Positions 58,765-62,656 of a DNA stretch of 62,656 bases are shown here, piece by piece. Numbering within the stretch: position 1 is the first letter of the stretch; each line of letters opens with the position of its first letter. Both the position numbers and the translations under genes were made by a program. A model generated the notes under the pieces. The model was given only the letters and a program-made list of their open reading frames with translations. It searched no databases and was not told the DNA's origin. Source of the stretch: Nocardia asiatica NBRC 100129 (GTDB lineage Bacteria; Actinomycetota; Actinomycetes; Mycobacteriales; Mycobacteriaceae); NCBI RefSeq assembly GCF_000308415.1, contig NZ_BAFS01000271.1:1-62656 (forward strand). The letters are read 5' to 3'.

Positions 58765-60324
58765 TTACCGCCGACGGCTCTTCTTGCGGGGAGGCGGCAG
58801 GAGTCCTTCGGCGCGCAGGCGGGCGGCATGCTCGGCCAGGGCCTCGACCAGCGGACCGACCTGCGCCACGTCGGGCTGCACGTCCACGCGCAGGCCGAAT
58901 TCGATGGCGGTCTCTGCGGTCTTGGGGCCGATGCAGGCCACGATGGTGCGCGCGTGCGGCTTGCCCGCGATGCCCACGAGGTTGCGCACCGTGGAGGACG
59001 ACGTGAACAGGACCGCGTCGAAGCCGCCGGTCTTGATCATCTCGCGGGTCTCCGCGGGCGGCGGCGAGGCGCGCACCGTGCGGTAGGCCGTGACGTCGTC
59101 GATCTCCCAGCCGCGGTCGCGCAGGCCCTCGGCCAGCGTCTCGGTGGCGATGTCGGCGCGCGGCAGCAGCACCCGGTTCACCGGGTCGAACACGTCGTCG
59201 TAGGGCGGGAAGTCGGCCAGCAGACCTTCGGAGGACTGTTCACCGCTGGGCACCAGTTCGGGGTTGATGCCGAACGAGCGCACCTTGTCCGCGGTGGCCT
59301 CGCCGACGCAGGCGATCTTCACGCCGGAGAACGCCCGCGCGTCCAGGCCGAACTCGGCGAATTTCTCCCATACCGCGCGCACCGCGTTGGTGGAGGTGAA
59401 CACGACCCACTGGTAGCGCCCGTCGACCAGGCCCTTGACCGCGCGCTCCATCTGAGCTGGGCTGCGGGGCGGCTCCACCGCGATGGTCGGCACCTCCATC
59501 GGGATGGCGCCGTGGGTCACGAGCCGCTCGCTCATCTCGGCGGCCTGGTCCTTGGTGCGCGGCACCAGCACGGTCCAGCCGTACAGCGCGCGCGACTCCC
59601 ACCAGGACATCTTCGAGCGCTGCGCGACCACCTTGCCGATAGTCACCACCAGCGGGCCGACCAGCTCGGAGGCCGCGCTGTTCAGCGTGGCCAGGGTGGC
59701 CTCGATGGTGCGCTGCTGACGGGTGGTGCCGCGCACCGTCACCGCGACCGGGGTCTGCGGCGCCATGCCGTGCTCCACCAGGGCGCTCGCGGTTTCGGCG
59801 AGATGCCCCGAGGTGGCGTGCAACACGAGCGGACCGGGGGCGGCGGCCAGCGCGGCCCAGTCGACCTCGCCGCGCACGTCGGCCTCGGTGTGCCCGGAGC
59901 CCAGTGCGATGCCCGCGTAGCTGGGCACCGCGGAGCCGTTGGGCAGGCCGGGCAGCACCTCGAAGACCATGTGCGATCGGGTGACGGCGTTGACCTCGGC
60001 GATCACCGAGTCGGTGGTCAGCGGGTCGCCCGCGACCACGCGCACCACGTCGTGCCCGGCACGCGCTTCGGCGATCAGCGTCTTGGCCACCTCGGCGGGC
60101 TCGCCGAGCGCGGGCCGCACGTCGACGGGGCGTTCGCCGTCGGGTCCCGGCTCGACCGCGGTGCCGATCAGGGCGAGCACGCCCTTGTCGACGTCCGGGT
60201 CGGTGAAGGCCAGCATCGCCCGTCCGATCACCTCACGCGCCCGTACGGTGAGCAGCGCCGGGTCACCCGGACCCGATCCGACGAAAAGGATGCGACCGGG
60301 GTGCTTCTTCGTGCCTCGGCTCAT
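58765..60324 (-). CDS. hemD: Fused uroporphyrinogen-III methyltransferase-like / uroporphyrinogen-III synthase
   Basis: 519 residues. Residues 1-240 are a SUMT (CobA)-like domain (GRILFVGSGPGDPALLTVRA; later VRVVAGDPLTTDSV); the usual GGDP motif is altered to AGDP, so methylation may be reduced. Residues 255-500 are HemD (VLVPRTKDQAAEMSERL; FTSTNAVRAVW; LFTSSSTVRNLVG), closing the tetrapyrrole ring. The C-terminus is basic (RKKSRRR). ATG overlaps the stop of a 22-codon micro-ORF as ATGA. Confidence 0.94.
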   Translation of the reverse strand: MSRGTKKHPGRILFVGSGPGDPALLTVRAREVIGRAMLAFTDPDVDKGVLALIGTAVEPGPDGERPVDVRPALGEPAEVAKTLIAEARAGHDVVRVVAGDPLTTDSVIAEVNAVTRSHMVFEVLPGLPNGSAVPSYAGIALGSGHTEADVRGEVDWAALAAAPGPLVLHATSGHLAETASALVEHGMAPQTPVAVTVRGTTRQQRTIEATLATLNSAASELVGPLVVTIGKVVAQRSKMSWWESRALYGWTVLVPRTKDQAAEMSERLVTHGAIPMEVPTIAVEPPRSPAQMERAVKGLVDGRYQWVVFTSTNAVRAVWEKFAEFGLDARAFSGVKIACVGEATADKVRSFGINPELVPSGEQSSEGLLADFPPYDDVFDPVNRVLLPRADIATETLAEGLRDRGWEIDDVTAYRTVRASPPPAETREMIKTGGFDAVLFTSSSTVRNLVGIAGKPHARTIVACIGPKTAETAIEFGLRVDVQPDVAQVGPLVEALAEHAARLRAEGLLPPPRKKSRRR

Positions 60325-60389
60325 GCCTGCACCTCGCTTGCGCTCGGCTCCGGCATACCCGAGGGCACGGTGCCTGTGCTTCCGCTCAT
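60321..60389 (-). repeat. MIRU-like micro-ORF element between hemC and hemD
   Basis: ATG at 60389 overlaps the hemC stop as ATGA, has GGAG 8 bases upstream, and opens 22 codons (MSGSTGTVPSGMPEP ... SEVQA) whose TGA overlaps the hemD ATG, again as ATGA. Its second half (CCGAGCGCAAGCGAGG-n4-GC) matches the end of the secE element. This double ATGA linkage is the arrangement described for mycobacterial MIRUs. Confidence 0.65.
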
Positions 60390-61441
60390 CGGCTGTTCTC
60401 CATTGGGCTGGGGTTGGGCAAGTCTGTGGCGGGCGAACTCACCGCCCGGGAGGGGGAACCGTCGTCCGGTTCGGCGGCGAGCAAATCGCGCGCACCCATG
60501 TCGAGCAATTCGCGGGCAAGCGAACGGCCGAGTTGCTCGGCGTCGGCGGGAGCGCCGACCACCGACGCCCGCAGCACTTCGGATCCGTCGACGGCCGCCG
60601 CGCACGCGCGCAGCGACAGCTCGTCCACGATCCGCCCTTCGTCGTCGAGCGATTCGACCACCTCGGCGAGCGCGCCGATCGCCCCGTCGCAGCCCGCCTC
60701 CAGTTCGGCCAGCAGCGACCGTTCGGCGAGGACCGACGCGCGGGTGGCCGCATCGTCCAGGCCGGAGAGGATCTCCACCAGCGCGGCGTGATCACTGCGG
60801 CATTCCACCGCGAGCGCGCCCTGCGCGGGAGCCGAGAGCATCTGCACCGGCTCCAGCGACTCGGTGACCGCGTCCAATCGGTCGATGCGGGCCAAGCCGG
60901 CTCTGGCCACCACCACGGCGTCCAGCTCGCCCTCGCTGACTTTGCGCAGCCGCGTGTCCAGGTTGCCGCGCAGCGGGACGACGTCCAGGCCGAGCCCGAG
61001 CGCCCGCAGCTGGGCCGCGCGGCGCGGAGCGGAGGTGCCGATCTTCGAACCCGCAGGCAGTTCACCCAGCACCAGCCCGTCGCGGGCCACCAGCGCGTCG
61101 CGCGGGTCCTCCCTGGGCGGGATGGCGGCGATGGTGAAGCGCGGGTCCTGCGCGGTGGGCAGATCCTTGTAGGAGTGCACGGCGATGTCGATCGCGCCCG
61201 CGGCCAGCTCGTCGCGCAGCGCGGAGGTGAACACGCCGACGCCGATCTTCTGCACCGGGTCCGAGGACAGGTCGCCCGCGGTCTTGATCACGACCAGCTC
61301 GGCGGGCTGCCCGGCCGCGATCAACGCGTCGCGCACCGTGCCCGCCTGGGTGAGCGCGAGCAGGCTCCCCCGGGTGCCGATCCGCCACGGCGCGCGGGTG
61401 TCCTCCGTGGTCGCGCTGCCTTCTCGATGCACCATGGTCAT
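60386..61441 (-). CDS. hemC: Hydroxymethylbilane synthase
   Basis: Polymerises four porphobilinogens. 351 residues: IGTRGSLLALTQAGTVRDAL, VHSYKDLPTAQD, GTSAPRRAAQLRA, RGNLDTRLRKV, and the dipyrromethane-cofactor Cys in LEAGCDGAIGALA. A Ser/Pro-rich tail follows. ATG overlaps the hemA stop as ATGA. Confidence 0.96.
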   Translation of the reverse strand: MTMVHREGSATTEDTRAPWRIGTRGSLLALTQAGTVRDALIAAGQPAELVVIKTAGDLSSDPVQKIGVGVFTSALRDELAAGAIDIAVHSYKDLPTAQDPRFTIAAIPPREDPRDALVARDGLVLGELPAGSKIGTSAPRRAAQLRALGLGLDVVPLRGNLDTRLRKVSEGELDAVVVARAGLARIDRLDAVTESLEPVQMLSAPAQGALAVECRSDHAALVEILSGLDDAATRASVLAERSLLAELEAGCDGAIGALAEVVESLDDEGRIVDELSLRACAAAVDGSEVLRASVVGAPADAEQLGRSLARELLDMGARDLLAAEPDDGSPSRAVSSPATDLPNPSPMENSR

Positions 61442-62656
61442 GCCGTCTGCCCCTGTTCCTCGCCGCGATGACCCGCGGTGAAATCGTCGGCCAGCGCGAT
61501 CTCCCCGTCGGCCAATGTGATCTCGGCGCGATCGCCCGCGAGCGCGGTGATCTCCATCGGCGCGGCGACCGCCTGGGCCGCGCCTGGCTTGAGTTCGAAC
61601 AATTCGCGCAGCGCCTCGGCGTAGCTGTCGCCGCCCGGCGTGGACGCCAGCTGCTTGACCCGCACCGTCGGCGCGTGCAGCAGCTTGTCGACCACCCGGC
61701 GCACCGTGCGCGCGACCTCGTCGCGTTCCGGGTCGGCCAAGCCGGGCAGCCGGGAATCCAGCCGGAGCAGTTCGGCCTCCACCACCTCCGCGGCGCGCTG
61801 GCGCAGCGCGGCCACCGTCGGGGTGACTTCGGCCATCCGCTGTCCGGTGAGGTATCTGGCGAGTTCGTCGGCGACGATCGTGCGGGCGGCCGCGGTGTCG
61901 TCGGCGGCGGCGCCCGCCGCCGGATCCCGCTGCAGCGTCTCGATGTCGATGAGGGTGACGCCGGGCAGCCCGGCCACGGCGTGCTCGACATCGCGCGGCA
62001 AGCCCAGATCGCAGAACACCAGCGGACGTTCCACGGTGGCGGATTCCTCGCCCCGCTCGCGCTCGGTGAGCGCGCGGTGCGTGTCGGCCAGCGTCACGAC
62101 CGCGCCCACCGCGCCGGTACAGGTGACCGCCACGTCGGAGGCGGCCATCGCCTCGGTGAGCCGCGACAGCTCCATCGCCTGGGCCTCGACGCCGTGCGTC
62201 CGCGCGGTCTCCGCGAGTCGATGCGCCCGCTCGATGGTGCGGTTCACCACGATGATCCGGCCGATCCCGGCGCGCGAGAGATGCGCCACCGCCAGACCGC
62301 CCATCGCGCCCGCGCCCACCACCGCGGCGGTGCGACCGGCCAGCGGACCGAGCACGTGCTGCGCGCGATCCAGCGCGACCGACACCACCGACGCGCCCGC
62401 GCGGTCGATGCCGGTTTCGGCGTGTACCCGCTTGCCGACCCGCAACGCGTGCTGCGCCAGCTCGTGCAGGGTCCGCCCGACGGCCTGCTGCGCGTCGGCG
62501 GAGGCGTAGGCGCCGCGGATCTGGCTGAGCACCTGCTGCTCGCCGATCACCATCGAGTCCAGGCCGCTGGCCACCGCGAACAGATGCTCGGCGGCGGCCT
62601 CGGAGTAGCGGACGTAGGCGTGCTTGGTCAGGTCGGGCATCGGCAGCCCGGAGTGC
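61438..62656 (-). CDS. hemA: Glutamyl-tRNA reductase (N-terminus beyond window)
   Basis: NADPH-dependent reduction of glutamyl-tRNA, the first step of heme synthesis here. The visible 406 codons include GLDSMVIGEQQVLSQIRGAY, the Rossmann motif VVGAGAMGGLAVAHL, VNRTIERAHRLAE and the C-terminal dimerisation helix. The frame is open to the right edge (HSGLPMPDLTKHAYVRY), so the first 50-60 residues with the catalytic Cys are outside. Starts hemA-hemC-hemD. Confidence 0.96.
   Translation of the reverse strand, partial: HSGLPMPDLTKHAYVRYSEAAAEHLFAVASGLDSMVIGEQQVLSQIRGAYASADAQQAVGRTLHELAQHALRVGKRVHAETGIDRAGASVVSVALDRAQHVLGPLAGRTAAVVGAGAMGGLAVAHLSRAGIGRIIVVNRTIERAHRLAETARTHGVEAQAMELSRLTEAMAASDVAVTCTGAVGAVVTLADTHRALTERERGEESATVERPLVFCDLGLPRDVEHAVAGLPGVTLIDIETLQRDPAAGAAADDTAAARTIVADELARYLTGQRMAEVTPTVAALRQRAAEVVEAELLRLDSRLPGLADPERDEVARTVRRVVDKLLHAPTVRVKQLASTPGGDSYAEALRELFELKPGAAQAVAAPMEITALAGDRAEITLADGEIALADDFTAGHRGEEQGQTA

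Noticed and set aside
58240..60867. 875-codon plus-strand open frame
   Set aside because: Runs through the tandem repeats and then antisense to hemD and hemC; composition is Arg/Ala/Gly-rich as expected for an antisense frame in high-GC DNA.

Overview
The window is high-GC actinobacterial chromosome, most likely from the genus Nocardia (Mycobacteriales). The basis is gene order that follows Mycobacterium tuberculosis block by block: mkl / rplL-rplJ / rplA-rplK-nusG-secE / tRNA-Trp / had / rpmG / tRNA-Met / tRNA-Thr; then yajQ / htpX / grcC1 / menJ / mgtA / menG; then hemL / gpm / tlpA / ccdA / resB / ccs; then hemB, hemD, hemC and hemA. It also rests on mycolate genes and on several small secreted proteins. 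Genus is an inference; no rRNA gene is present. I see no insertion sequence, prophage or CRISPR array.

Layout. 1-9.2 kb: ribosomal protein and transcription/secretion genes on the minus strand, with a VapBC-type toxin-antitoxin pair lodged between rplJL and rplKA, a fused HadA/HadB mycolate dehydratase, four tRNA genes and yajQ. 9.2-17.3 kb: htpX and the first menaquinone block (grcC1, menJ, menG) with the mannosyltransferase mgtA. 17.3-24.9 kb: a nitrate reductase fused to its own flavoprotein reductase, an aldo/keto reductase with a divergent TetR regulator, and small proteins. 24.9-38.5 kb: second menaquinone block (menD, menB, menE, menA) with a DrrAB-type exporter and a very large SARP/ATPase regulator. 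38.5-45.2 kb: an HTH/Clp-N-domain operon with an operator-embedded promoter, a Cds1-like enzyme, bldC and envelope proteins. 45.2-52.1 kb: cytochrome c maturation operon led by hemL. 52.2-62.7 kb: small secreted and membrane proteins, hemB, a TPR/Sel1 pair, and hemD-hemC-hemA, which runs off the right edge.

Functionally the window joins three respiratory supplies: menaquinone (prenyl diphosphate synthase, MenD, B, E, A, G, J; menC and menF are not here), heme (HemA, L, B, C, D) and heme attachment to cytochrome c (TlpA, CcdA, ResB, CcsB). The ccsB gene carries a one-base frameshift as written.

The main new observations are non-coding. (1) Four copies of an exactly 95-bp dyad element followed by a short second hairpin. 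Its 24-bp inner stem and its second hairpin differ in sequence between copies but stay perfectly paired, so structure is conserved by compensatory change. (2) A second family of about 57-81 bp at gene 5' ends. It begins with a start-like RTGAG, encodes a micro-ORF, and ends in an RTGA overlap with the next gene's start codon, as mycobacterial MIRUs do. (3) Two 16-bp GTCAA-N6-TTGAC operators lying on the -35 and -10 of a leaderless HTH/Clp-N operon. (4) A hidden 84-codon gene inside the cytochrome c operon. Many genes also carry a TANNNT hexamer 6-7 bases before the start codon, which indicates leaderless mRNAs.
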